Origin: Vicugna pacos
Lineage: Eukaryota; Chordata; Mammalia; Artiodactyla; Camelidae
Length of the DNA: 64,000 nt
NCBI RefSeq assembly: GCF_048564905.1
Contig: NC_132995.1
Coordinates: 880,501 to 944,500 of the forward strand
Direction: 5' to 3'
Program-made: the position numbers and the translations under genes
The notes under the pieces: generated by a model
Seen by the model: only the letters and a program-made list of their open reading frames with translations
Database searches by the model: none
Told to the model about the DNA's origin: nothing
Shown: positions 51,240 through 62,394 of the stretch, piece by piece
How positions within the stretch are numbered: position 1 is the stretch's first letter
How the letters are laid out: each line of letters begins with the position of its first letter

Positions 51240-51790
51240 TATATCAGGGACACTGGCAAAACACATCTTTTATTAATAATAAGAGAAGGGGGAAGGTACA
51301 GGAATGCAGAAGGGTAGTCATTCATTTCTGCCAGAGATTGTTCCCAGGTCCTCAGCTAGATGGAAACCGCCTTCTTCTGGGTGGAGGTCTGTCTTCGAAG
51401 AATTTACTTGTGGCCCGTCTCCTTGTCCTCTACTCTGTGTGGCACAGGGAGGGGCCAGAGGTCCACAACTCACTCCTCCAGGAATGGTTTGCAACAGGGC
51501 CGTGTGTGCTGTGTGGAAGGGTATGTCCAGGCCCAGGAAACTCGACTGTCACTGAGAGGAGCTGGTATTTAAGGACATGAAGTGTAGGCCAATACTGGAG
51601 AGTGATGGGATGGACCAATCAGGAGGGGTGTGAGGGATAAGCCAGGGTTGGAAGTTGGAGTAGAAACTTATGCAATGATGGAAAGGAAGCACACAGGGTT
51701 CTCCTCCCAGCTCCAGTTGGACAACATTGGACTTTGAAGATGTAAGTCCTAAGGGAAAGAAAAGATGGGACAAGTGAGCAGTCAGTACTG
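51240..51790 (-). other. Promoter-like or LTR-like block (minus strand), unassigned
   Basis: Read on the minus strand it has a CCAAT box in inverted form (GATTGG, 51,615-51,620), a TATA-like CTTAAATAC about 50 bp downstream (51,565-51,573) and AATAAA (51,268-51,273). That order fits a retroviral LTR or an old promoter with a short transcript. No target-site duplication or matching partner was found, so the call is open. Confidence 0.25.
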
Positions 51791-51969
51791 GGCGGAGGGT
51801 ACAGAACCTTGAGGTTGCTAGCAGGGAACAGCTGAGACTGATGGAACCCGCCAGACTAACTCCAAAACTTTTGAGCTACTTGTGAAAGGAGGCAGTATAT
51901 ATACACACACACGGGACAGGGAAGCAGTAACAGATGTGTGCAGAGCCCAGCCCAGGATGCTGTTCTTAC

Positions 51970-52078
51970 TTAGTGAAATCACCAAGTTCTCCAACATCAC
52001 ATCATGGTACAGGGGTCTCGCAGTCTCCAAGGCCCAACGCCCTGTGATGAGGGGGACAGATGTGTCTATGAGCAGCCT
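51970..52078 (-). pseudogene. Decayed KRAB-A exon, orphan, minus strand
   Basis: The minus strand encodes LLIDTSVPLITGRW, then ALETARPLYHDVMLEN, then LVISL. The D, V and W spacing matches DVAVYFSxEEW without a gap, two residues are missing before LY, and the LYxDVMLEN hallmark is intact. The exon end, CTA A|GTAAGA, has a consensus donor in the same phase as the gene B KRAB exon. EEW has become GRW and the upstream VTFE part is unrecognisable, so repressor activity is unlikely. No finger exon lies downstream on this strand (toward lower coordinates). It is a relic of an inverted KRAB-ZNF unit, or a chance match with low probability. Confidence 0.6.
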
Positions 52079-52379
52079 CTCTTTAAGTACCCCCAACTCC
52101 AGCCTGTATTTTCTTTCTGCCTCCTTGATCAGCAGGGGGACAAACAGCTTTCCTGCAAGGTAAGAAAGAGCCCGAGAGTCCCCAGGATCACATCCCCACA
52201 AACAAACCTGGGCCCATCCTTCTAAGTTCCTAGTGCCAGGGCCCCAGGGGAGTTCATTCACACACCTTCTCCGCATGCATATCACTCACTGGACTTTCTC
52301 TTCCTCTTGGCAACCTGAAGCCCTCCCCAGCACTCTAGCTCTGCATGTTCACTTGTCTCTCATACTTGGGAGTCTCCGG

Positions 52380-52600
52380 ACCATCTGAAACTCAGCATGG
52401 CCAAAACCCAATTCGTAATATTCTCATTGAAAAACTACTCCCACTGCCTTCCCCATCCCAGTTGATGTGCAAAGGGCAAAAACTTTGGAGTCATCTGTGA
52501 CCCCCTTCACATTAGACCTACTTTAAAAACAAATCTAGTAGCCAACAAGTATTCTCCTACCCTCACCATTACCTTCGCCTTCCTTTTCCCTAGTCTGTTC
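52380..52600 (+). mobile_element. L2 3'-part fragment (sense)
   Basis: ACTCAGCATGGCCAAAACCC and ACTTTGGAGTCATCTGTGAC follow the L2 consensus as I know it. Old and 5'-truncated. Confidence 0.75.
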
Positions 52601-53369
52601 TGCACGAGATAACCTATTAAGATCTAAATGAGAAGAGAAACCCACTACTAGGCCTCTGACCCTTGCTCACCAGACATTTAATTAACAGACACTCCCTTCT
52701 CAACCGCATCTCCGAGCATCGGTGCATACTAACCCCTGTACCTAAGACACCTTTCACATCTCAGCCTGTAGGTTGCTGTACAGACACCAAAGCTGGGAAG
52801 ACTGGAATTAAAAGTTCCAGAACACCTGACACTCACCAGTGCAAGGGCCATGAGGGACAGTTCTGCCTAAGTGCAAACTGCGGGAGGAGCAGGCTCATGT
52901 CACTTTAATTCTCATCAGTGATACAAAGATGAATGAGTAATTAATTAGCAATTAATAGTTAATAAAAGTGGTGCTAAAGGCTCAAGGGTAAACCAACCAC
53001 ATATAAAGTCAAGTGGGTATTGTGAGAAAAGGCTTTCCCCAAAGTAGGAAAAAACATGCAAATCCTGTCACATTCCTGTGTGAGTACAGCTGAATAAGAG
53101 ATCATGTCCAGGGGGAACCTCTGAATGAGTGGGATTGCTGGATTATAGCATCCTTTTAGCCTGAGGAATCTCCAGACTGTTTTCCATAATGGCTACACCA
53201 GACTATGGTTGTGGCAGGTCATGTGCCACAAATACCAAAATTAAGTCTGATTTTTGTACTGCTCTGTTGCTGACACTTCCACTTCATTCCAGCTCTTGTG
53301 TTTCTTCCTGATAATACATTCTTCTTTTCCCATAGGTAACAGTTGGTTCTTTCATTATATTAAGTTACT
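52601..53369. other. Unassigned sequence
   Basis: No gene recognised. 53,090-53,210 contains L1-like sense sequence (GGATTGCTGGATTATAGCAT). Confidence 0.4.
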
Positions 53370-53702
53370 GTCTTACCAAAAAAAAAAAACCTATGGGAAA
53401 AGAGCAAATATTTTGCAAAAGATGAGATTGACAAGGGCTTAATTTCTCAAACAATCCAATCCAAAAATGGGAAGAAGATATAAACAAGCAATATGAATGG
53501 CCAATAGGCACATAAAAAACTGCTCAATATTGCTAATTATCAGAGGAATGCAAATCACAACTGAAGTATCACTTCAAAAATGGAGAAAAGGAAACCCTCC
53601 TACACTAGTGGGAATGCAGTTTGGTGCAGCCATTATGGAAAACAGTCTGGAGATTCCTCAAAAAACTAAAAACAGACTTACCATATGATACATTCAAAAT
53701 AA

Positions 53703-53781
53703 CCATTTATTTATTTAGAGGAGGTACTGGAGATTTAACCCAGGACCTTAGCATGCAGTTTAACACTGAACTATACCCCAC
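53703..53781 (-). mobile_element. tRNA-derived SINE (antisense), partial
   Basis: GAGGAGGTACTGGAGATTTA, then ACCCAGGACC and GAACTATACCCCA. Confidence 0.8.
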
Positions 53782-54230
53782 TTAGGATACTAATATATGT
53801 ATCATAGATAAGTTCATACTGTAATGCACAGGGAACTATATTCAATATCTTGTTGTGATCTATGGTTAAAAAGAATATAACTGAGTGTACTTTGACTAAA
53901 AATAGACTTACCAATATATCCAGAAGGAACCCTAATTAAAATAGACACCTGCACCCCAATGTTCACAGCAGCACTATACAATAGCCAAGACATGGAAACA
54001 ACCTAAATGTCCATCAACAGATGATTGAATAAAGAAGTTGTGGCATATTTATACAGTGGAATCCTACTCAGCCATAAAAAAGAATGAAGTAATGCCATTG
54101 GCAGCAACATGGATGGACCTGGAGATCATCATTCTTAAAAGAAAAGACAAACTTATTGACAAAACAGAAGCCGACAAACAAACTTATGGTTACTGGGACG
54201 TGGGGAGGGATAAATTGTTTTGTTTCTTGG

Positions 54231-54281
54231 AGGGGAAGGTAAGTTACTGGGGTTTGAACCCAGGACCTTGTGCATGCTTCA
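54231..54281 (-). mobile_element. tRNA-derived SINE (antisense), fragment
   Basis: GGGGTTTGAACCCAGGACC, then TTGTGCATGCTT; the A-box end is missing, fused to L1 3' sequence. Confidence 0.75.
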
Positions 54282-54469
54282 GTATCTTGTAGTAACACAG
54301 TGGAAAAGGGTATGAGTATAACATTACTGTAAAGTGACTATACTTCAATAAAATATATATATACAAAAAGTGAACAAGTCTGTATGTGTGTGAATGAAAT
54401 ATGAATATGTAAGTGAAATATTATGCTGTACACCATAAATTAACACATTGTAACTGAGTATACTTTGAC

Positions 54470-55010
54470 TATGAATTCAAAAAGATACCTGCACCCCAGT
54501 GTTCATAGCAGCACTATTTACAATAGACAAACATGGAAACAACCTAAATGTCCACTGAGATGACTGGATAAAGATGTGGTATATTTGTAGAATGGAATAA
54601 AAGAATAAAATATCATTTGCAGCAACGTGGATGGACCTGTAGATTGTCATTCTAAGTGAAATGAGAAAGAAAAATGCTATATGATATCACTCATATGTGG
54701 AATCTTAAAAAAAAGACTTTTTTTTTACAGAACAGAAACAGACTCACAGACATAGAAAAAAAACTTACGGTTACCAGGGTGGGAAGGCATAAATTAGGAG
54801 CTACAGATTTGCAGATACTAACTACTATATATAAGATAGATAAACAAGTTCATACTGTACAGCGCAGTGAACTCTATTCAATATCTTGTAGTAACCTCTG
54901 GTGGAAAAGTGTATGAAAATGAGCATATTTATGTTCATGTATGACTGAAGCAATATACTATACACCAGAAATTGACACAACACTGGAAACTAACTATACT
55001 TCAATTTAAG
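54470..55010 (+). mobile_element. L1 3' end (sense)
   Basis: ACCTGCACCCCAGTGTTCAT, then GCAACGTGGATGGACCTG, to AACTATACTTCAATTTAAG. 5'-truncated. Confidence 0.85.
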
Positions 55011-56399
55011 TTATCATTTTGTATATTCCAGTTTAATCCATAAATTCTGACTTGAAATAACTGTAACATTATATAAGAGAATTCAAGAATGTGTAATTTT
55101 TATATTGATCCATGTTTTGACATTAAAATATTTCCATAAGTGTTCAGAGAGATTGCTTGTAGTTTCCTATAGGCTGTTCTCTCCTGGGTAGAGAACTGAA
55201 CCACCGTTTATTGACCACACACTGAAAATCCACACACTGAAAATCCGGTAAGAGGGTTGTTGCTAGCATCACAGTAAAAGCGCTTGGCCTTCAGCAGTTT
55301 GGGATAACTGGACCTCATTTCTGACTGCCTCAACTTAAGAGAAATGAAACAAGCTATACGACCCAACCTCTATTCAGTTACCTAAACATGAAAATACCTT
55401 CTTGCACTCTAAACATCCTGTTAGGATTTAAAATATCATAACCATTTTCTCTTCCAAAATCACCAACGATGACTGAACAGTAAAATAAAAATTACTGGAA
55501 GAGTACAATCTCTTAAAATACGAAAGCTTTTTAAGTGTGTGTATACTGTAAAACAGTAAGTTTATGTAATGCATGTGTGTGTCAAAAGATTAAGTATAAT
55601 AATTTCAGAGAGCTAAGTTAAAAACAAGATCAAAAAACAAATATTCATTTAAATACAATAATTTTAACATGCTACACAAATGTATTTAATATATATACCT
55701 CAGGACACATGGCTGGTTTGACTACAGTAGCAATGTTTATAACTGCTGAAAACATATACCAAAAAAAACCCCAAAGAAAAGTTTTCAACAGAACTTATAG
55801 ACATTTTACTCATATATTCAAACTACAGAATCCTGTACAAAAAGGAAAATAAATTGATAGCCATGAAATACATCAATAAAAATCACACAATAGTGTGTAA
55901 GTGTAGGAAAATACATCATATACTAATATGATGCCACTCCTAAAAAAGTTTTAAAACAAGTGAGCAAAACTGAACTACAGTCATCAAATTATTTTCCAAA
56001 TAGATGGTAAGGCTATCAAGAAAAGTGAGGAAAAGCTTACTTGTAACATCAGACAGCGCCTTAGCTCCGGGGACGGGGATGACTGTTTTGGAAAGACTGT
56101 ACAGGTGATTTCTGGGGTCACATTTCTTGACCTGGGCAGTGCACGTGGAAGTTCTGTGGGGTTTTTTTTTTTTTTTTTTTGGTCAAGCACATCATATCTG
56201 AAAATTCAGAAAGCCAAGGTTTCGGAGGATAAATATAAATAAAGGACACTTGTAAGAGAACTACGGAGAAGATCACAACTACCACAGAACGAGAAGAGCT
56301 CGGTGAAGGCCGGGAGGATGCGGCATTTAACTGAATCGGACCCACCTGTGTAGCCACTGCCACTGGAGTCTAGGGGGAAAGGTGGGGCCTGGTCACAGC
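55011..56399. other. Unassigned stretch with an internal T-run
   Basis: Mostly AT-rich and unrecognised to about 55,980. From 56,040 to 56,390 it is less AT-rich and contains a 20-base T-run (about 56,161-56,180). Read on the minus strand this could be the poly-A tail of a retrocopy lying at 56,181-56,390, but I cannot name the parent mRNA and the open frames show no known domain. Confidence 0.35.
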
Positions 56400-56990
56400 G
56401 GTCTAAAATAGACTTACCGTATGATCAAGCAATCCTACTTGTCCAAAGAAAAATATCATTCAAAAAGACACATGCACCCCAATGTTCATAGCTCCACTAT
56501 TTACAACAGCCAAGACATGGAAACAGCCTAAATGTCCACTGACAGATGACTGGATAAAGAAGATGTGGTATGTATACATATGCAACGAAATAATACTCAG
56601 CATAAAAAAGAATAAAATAATGCCATTTGCAGCAACATGGATGGACCTGGACATTGTCATTCTAAGTGAAGTAAGCCAGAAAGAGAAAGAAAAATACCAT
56701 ATATCACTTATATGTGGAATCTAAAAAAAAAAGGAAATGATTCAAATGAACTTACCTACAAAAGAGAACAAACTTCTGGTTACCAAGGGCGAAAGGAGGT
56801 GGGAAGGGATAAATTGGGAATTCAAAAACAGTGTCTCTTGGGGAGTGATGGAAATGTTAGCTATCTTGATTGTAGTGGTGGTTTCATGGGTGTATACACC
56901 TATTAAAATTCATCAAATTGTACATTTGAAATATGTGTACTTTACTATACAGGAACCACAGCACAACAAAGGTGTTTTTAAAAAATTCCA
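56400..56990 (+). mobile_element. L1 ORF2 end and 3' region (sense)
   Basis: GACTTACCGTATGATCAAGC, then TGCAGCAACATGGATGGACC, then TATATGTGGAATCTAAAAAA. 5'-truncated and broken. Confidence 0.85.
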
Positions 56991-57830
56991 GTAAAAAAGA
57001 TAATGTTCTTGTAATTCTTCTAGTAATAATAAAACTACAAAAAAAACCACCCTAATTTTAATTAAGAGAATCTGCTCCTTCAACATATAGAATCACTGAA
57101 TGCCAAATTGTTATCAGTAAAGAAATGGACAGTTAGGTTCATAGAATGGTTGTGGAAGATGAAGCACAAATCATGGTCACAAGTGTAGACACAGGATACT
57201 TTTCTGAGGGTTTACAATGGATAAAAGTGAGTTATCAATTACAGAGCCCACAACAAGAGCCTGTGGTTAGTGAAAGTCATTTAAATTGTTGCTACAATAC
57301 AGAGATAATAATTGCTCATAATCTCCCCTGGTTACACGGTTCTACGGAGACATACAGAGGACCTCAATCAAGTGCCTCCTGCTCTCAGAAGGAAGTCAAC
57401 GTCTCCATAAGAAAGTGTCTCTGCACTGAATTTTATTTTGTTTGAACAAAGAGCCATCTTGGAAGGAAGATGGCTCACACATTTTATGTGAGGATTGGAG
57501 TAGCAAGATGTGCTTCCTATCTAGCTGGATTTCACGGTCATCTTTGTATCTTGACACTCAAATACATTCCTTTTGTCTGACCCCCTACAATTATCAGCCA
57601 TATTTCTCATGTACTATTTTAAGTCTGTTTTAAAAATGAGAGAGAAGTGACGCTTTCCACTCTCTAAATGGAAAATAAATGTTAACACTTTTCTACTGGT
57701 GACAGAAATTTTAGAGACATATTACCATATAGTCTATTTATAATAAAGTGCCCCTCTTCCCAGGAAACTGCATACACCAGCAACTTTCACTTGAACAACA
57801 GCAGACTGGGAGATCACCACTGTTCACGTT
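56991..57830. other. Unassigned stretch with a perfect hairpin
   Basis: No gene recognised. GAGCCATCTT and AAGATGGCTC at 57,451-57,476 form a perfect 10-bp inverted repeat with a 6-base loop. Confidence 0.45.
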
Positions 57831-57949
57831 TAAAAAAAATTTTGTTGGGTAATTAGGTTTGGTTGTTTATTTAATGGAGGTACTGGGGATTGAACCCAGG
57901 ACCTTGTGTTTGTTAAACATGTGCTCTACTGCTGACCTATATCCTCCCT
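57831..57949 (-). mobile_element. tRNA-derived SINE (antisense)
   Basis: GGGGATTGAACCCAGGACC and GACCTATATCCTCCC, with TTTGTTGGGTAATTAGG on the left. Confidence 0.9.
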
Positions 57950-57962
57950 GCTCTCTTTCTTT

Positions 57963-58310
57963 TTTTTAAATTGAAGTATATTTGATTTACAATGTTGTGT
58001 TAGTTTCAGGTGTAGAGCAAAGTAATTCAGTTTATATATATTCATATTTATATATATACATATTTTCAGTATTTGTCCAAAGAAAATGAAAACACTAAAA
58101 GAGATACATGCAACCCCATGTTCACTGCAGCATTATTTACATAGCAGATATGGATACACACACACACATATATTTTTAGGTTCTTTTCCACTCTAGGTTA
58201 TTACAAGATACTGAATATAGGTCCCTGTGCTGTACAGTAGCCCCATGTTGCTTACCTACTTCATATACCATTGTTTTCTTATTGCTTGTTACATTCCTTT
58301 GACTAAACGC
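57963..58310 (-). mobile_element. L1 3' sequence (antisense), rearranged
   Basis: TTGAAGTATATTTGATTTAC and TTACAAGATACTGAATATAG are reversed L1 3' motifs. A short sense-oriented L1 piece (near 58,090) lies between them. Confidence 0.65.
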
Positions 58311-58440
58311 TATGAGGTTCATTGTGTTTAGTCAGGAGTAAGTGAGAGAAAATTTCAGAGAAAGCTTTAACAGGGAGGAGGGGGAAGAAGTAGTGGGAAA
58401 CCCAGAAACAGACACACATCTTTGTTGCCCTGAAGAGACA

Positions 58441-58866
58441 CCTTCCCCTCTCTCTCTCCCTCCCTCCTTCTTCCCCCCTCTCTTCCCTCCCTCCCTTCCC
58501 CCTCCTTCCCTTCTTCCCTCCCTCTCCTTCCCCCCTCCCCTCCCTCTCTCCTTCCCTCCTTCCCCAGCTCCTCCCTCCCTCTCCCTCCCTCCCCCTCTCC
58601 TTCCCTCCTTCCCCAGCTCCTCCCTCCCTCTCCTTCCCCCTCCCTCCCCCTCCCTCGTTCCCCCTCCCCTCTCTCCCCCTTCTCTCTCCCCCTTCCCCCT
58701 CCCCTCCCCAATTCCCCCTTCCCCCTCCCCTCCTTCCCTTCCCCTCCCTCCTTCCCCCCTCCCTCTCCCCCTACCTCCTTCCCCCCTCCCTCCTTCCCCC
58801 TCCCCTCCCTCCTTCCCCCTCCCCTCCCTCTCTCCTTCCCTCCTTCCCCCCTCCCTCTCTCCCACC
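58441..58866. repeat. Long polypyrimidine tract, (CCTT/CCCTCC)n
   Basis: About 426 bp almost entirely C and T on the + strand (G and A on the minus strand), with a few breaks such as CCCCAGCTCC (twice, about 50 bp apart) and CCCAATTCCCC. Reading frames through it on both strands are low-complexity artefacts. Confidence 0.95.
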
Positions 58867-58903
58867 TAAACTTACTGTGTTCTAACCTTAGAAAGCCAAT
58901 TTT

Positions 58904-59068
58904 TTGTGATCTTTTTCTCATTCTTTTCTTTTAATCAAGCAATTTTATTATTTTTATTTTGGGGGGGCAGACGTAATTATGTTTATTTTTAATGGAGGCA
59001 CTGGGGATTGAACCCAGGACCTCATGCATGCTAGGCATGCACTCTACCCCTGAGCTACCCTCTGCCCC
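58904..59068 (-). mobile_element. tRNA-derived SINE (antisense)
   Basis: GGGGATTGAACCCAGGACC and CCCTGAGCTACCCTCTGCCC. Flanked by TAGAAAGCCAATTTT (58,889-58,903) and TAGAAAGCCAGTTTT (59,069-59,083). Confidence 0.95.
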
Positions 59069-59083
59069 TAGAAAGCCAGTTTT

Positions 59084-59879
59084 AAAAAGAAAACAGTTAT
59101 CTCTGGATTTCCTGAGCTACACTCCTTCTAAGAATCTGATACTTACCTGAACAGAAAAGCTACTTACCAGGTTGGCATTTGCTGTCAGGACAGTGGGTGC
59201 CTGGGTGGCACCTGCACAGGTGTGGCAAAGGGCATCTGAACCTTGAGATGAAGGCTGGGGATTCTATGACCTCATCTCTTGGTTGGGAAGTAATCCTCAT
59301 TTCAACTGTGATTGCAGTGAGAGTGTCTGCAAATGGGAGTAGAGATTATCTGGGGAAACCTTCACACATTGTGCAAATTACTGAAAGCTGTTAAAAATAA
59401 GTAATAAAGATATCTGACGTGAGTGGCAGAAACAGAAGGGAAGATGTTACTTTTGAAACAAATGAAAATCCCATGGGAAGATGAACAGAAGACACAGAGA
59501 TCTAATAAATGATGCAAGGAAGCTGGGCCAACTGGGGACTCAGTCAACAGGAAGGGTTTGTCTCTCAAATACGATTCCTGAGAGGACTGAGGGCACAAAA
59601 ATGAAGATCTGGAGAATGAACAGATTAGAAAAAACACACAGGGGGATGCAAGTAGTAAGCCTAGGGTAACATGTTTCTTGAATGAATTATCAGACACCAT
59701 GATATCAAGTATCATGTGTAGGGAAGATCCCTTGGTAGGAATACAGGATGTGTAAGTGCACAAAACACAAAATAAATGCCCGCACGGACCTCCCTTGGTC
59801 GGTGGGATCAGATGATAAGAAAGCACCCACCCTCGGCGGTAAGCTCCTTGACAGGTCTCGGTGATGATTTTTACATCTG
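59084..59879. other. Unassigned sequence, no gene seen
   Basis: The minus-strand open frame about 59,362-59,901 overlaps L1 sequence at one end and shows no known domain. Confidence 0.4.
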
Positions 59880-60195
59880 ACACTAAAAGCAACAAAAGCA
59901 AAAATAAGTAAATGAGACCACCTCAAATTAAAAAGCTTCTGCCCAGCAATGAAAATCATCAGCAAAATGGGAAGGCCACCTAATGAATGAGAGAAAATAG
60001 AACATCTGAAAAAGGCTTAATATCCAATATATATACATATAAAATTCATTCAACTCAATAGCAAAAAAACAAAGAATCTGATTAGAAATGGACAGAGGAT
60101 CTCAACAGATATTTTTCCAAAGAAGACACAACCAACAAACACATGAACAGGTGCTCCATATCATTAATCATCAGGAAAGTGAAAATCAAAACTAT
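59880..60195 (+). mobile_element. L1 ORF2 fragment (sense)
   Basis: GCAACAAAAGCAAAAATAAG, then TTTTTCCAAAGAAGACACA, are typical of the L1 ORF2 C-terminal half. Confidence 0.8.
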
Positions 60196-60198
60196 GAT

Positions 60199-60260
60199 GG
60201 ATTGAACCCAGGGCCTCCTGCGTGCTAGGCATCCACTGCACCACTGAGCTACACCCTCCA
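60199..60260 (-). mobile_element. tRNA-derived SINE (antisense), partial
   Basis: ATGGATTGAACCCAGGGCC and CACTGAGCTACACCCTCC. Confidence 0.85.
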
Positions 60261-61559
60261 CCAACAGCTCTTTACTCGTATTTTCTGTCAGTGCAGAACT
60301 AAATCCAAAGTCACACACTGCATCTACATGTCCTGTGTTTTTCCACACCTTTATGCTCTGAGAGGCTTCATTTTTACTTTAATTTTTCCTGGATTTGTTA
60401 CTTTTGAAGAATACAGTCCAACTGCTTTATAACATTTCTCTATTTACTGATAATTATGGTTATTTTTTGTGGTTTTAAAATTTTAAAATTTTATTTGATT
60501 TTTTTGGCAGAGAAACCACAGAAGTGATAGTGCCTTTATTACATCAGATTAGGAGACTCATGAATGAGATGAGATTCTCTCTAATCTCTCACACGTTGGG
60601 TTCCCTGGACTCTTGACATTAAATTTACTATATTTTTACCTTTAAAACTGATAAGCAATTAGTCAAGTGATACTTTGAAACTCTGTAAGTGTCCTGATCT
60701 ATGTGGATCTTTTAGAAATGATGAACGATTTTCCTCATTCCATTACTCTCTGTATACTTGTATATTTAACTGGCATGGTATCGCCGGGTAGAGCATCTTC
60801 CTCATCATTCATTCACCCACTTATCTATATTGCTGTGGATTCATATATTGAAACATATTTCATAGGCTACCATCCAGTGCAGTCAGTATTCATTTTGATG
60901 CTCAAAATTTCTCAGAATTAGCCAGAAAAAATTACTTTCCAGGCTGATATTTAAGTCCGTAGGTTTTACTGTGTATCTTTCATTATATGGAACTCACATA
61001 TCTTTCATTATATAGTGTCTTACATATTATAAGCATTTATTTAATTCACTGTTTTGGCTTTCTTACTATTGAGTTGGAGTAGTTTCTTATGTATTCTAGG
61101 TAAAAGTTCTTGGTCAAATATGTGACTTGTGATGATTTTCTTAAGCCTGTGTCTTTTCTATTTTTAAACTGATGTCTGTTTATGAGATTTAAATTTTTAT
61201 CAATATATTCCACTATACTTATTGCTTTATAGGTCGTGTTTAAGGTAATTTACCTTCCCCCACATCATTAAGATACCTCCAATGATTTCTTCTAGAATTA
61301 CTATAATTTTCACTTTTAAGTTTAGGCTCACAAGCTGTTAAAATTGATTCCATGTACAGAGTGAGTAGGCAATGACAGTGATTATGCATATTCAGTTGTG
61401 TAATTAAAATATAAAAGACAATTTGTTGTTAGATGATTGTTTTAAGTTGCTGATCTCTTAATCTCAAAAGCATTTTTAGAACCCTGAATTTGTACTCTCC
61501 TCTCCTATCCTCACGATGACTGTTTTTGATATCATGTTTTACATCTATCTGTTCTGTGT
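60261..61559. other. AT-rich sequence, probably old L1 in part
   Basis: 61,020-61,250 reads like antisense L1 3'-region sequence (CTTACTATTGAGTTGGAG). The remainder is unassigned. Confidence 0.4.
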
Positions 61560-62124
61560 ATCAAGGGAACTGCAATGAGAATTTGTGGGTGATGCACATG
61601 GTATTGCCAGCCATCATATGTGACAGCGTCAGGCCGAATGCTGCTACGTTCCATCCCTCAGCCAGCCTAGTAAAGAGCAGGGCCCAGGAAACAGCACACT
61701 GGGCCAAACATCAGATACTCATCGTAGGACTGGATGTCCTGGCCAACAAATAGCCCCACCTTCACCTTTATAATGAATGGATGGACCACTACCTAAAAAT
61801 TGTCCCCTGCCAGGTAAAGGACCCTAGGAATCTCTTGCCTCACACACACCTAAAATATAAATCAAGACCACACATTTCTCTACATATAGTGAGACCATAA
61901 TACAAGGCCTTGCCTAGACCCACCTATTCCTTCTGGCATCACAGACACTACGAATATCAACCAAGGGACACACTTCACGGCTCAAAGCACAAAGATGGGG
62001 TCTCGAAAGAAACAGTCACAATAGAATTTTCATACCATTAAGTGGTCCCAAATCGCTTGCTTAACTGAGGAAAAATAATGGTCCCCTCAAACAGCTCCTC
62101 TAAAAATTCCTGCCCAGTCGGATC

Positions 62125-62272
62125 CAGTAAATATAGCTCAGTGGTGGAGTGCATGCCTAGGATGCATGAGGTCCTGGGTTCAATCCCCAGTGCCTCCATT
62201 CAAAATAAAGAAAGAAACCTAATTAAACCCCCACCAAAACAAGTAAGCAAAAAAATAAATAAAAATTAAAAT
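62125..62272 (+). mobile_element. tRNA-derived SINE (sense), with long A-rich tail
   Basis: ATAGCTCAGTGGTGGAGTGC, then GGGTTCAATCCCCAGTGCC and an AAATAAATAAAAATT tail. Confidence 0.95.
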
Positions 62273-62286
62273 TAAAAAGCATTTCT

Positions 62287-62394
62287 GTGGTGGGCTATTT
62301 AGGTTATTTATTTAAGTGGAGGTACTGGAGACTGAACCCAGGACTTCATACATCCTAAGCACGTGCTCTACCACTGAGCTATACCCTCACCCTA
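62287..62394 (-). mobile_element. tRNA-derived SINE (antisense)
   Basis: GGAGACTGAACCCAGGAC and CACTGAGCTATACCCTCACC. It lies tail-to-tail with the sense SINE just to its left. Confidence 0.95.

Larger units (their letters stand above)
53370..54360 (+). mobile_element. L1 ORF2 end and 3' UTR (sense), rearranged
   Basis: GCAAATCACAACTGAAGTAT, then AACATGGATGGACCTGGAGA, to TATACTTCAATAAAATATA. A 3'-end motif (GCACAGGGAACTATATTC) occurs in the middle (53,827) and is followed again by ORF2-type sequence, so at least two L1 pieces are joined here. SINEs are nested at 53,703 and 54,231. Confidence 0.8.

Noticed and set aside
51882-52163. + strand open frame of 93 codons opposite the orphan KRAB exon
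   Set aside because: No domain recognised; the minus strand gives a KRAB match with a donor, which explains the open frame as a shadow.
58332-58921. Proline/serine-rich and glycine/glutamate-rich open frames of about 175-184 codons
   Set aside because: They are translations of the polypyrimidine tract and have no features of real genes.
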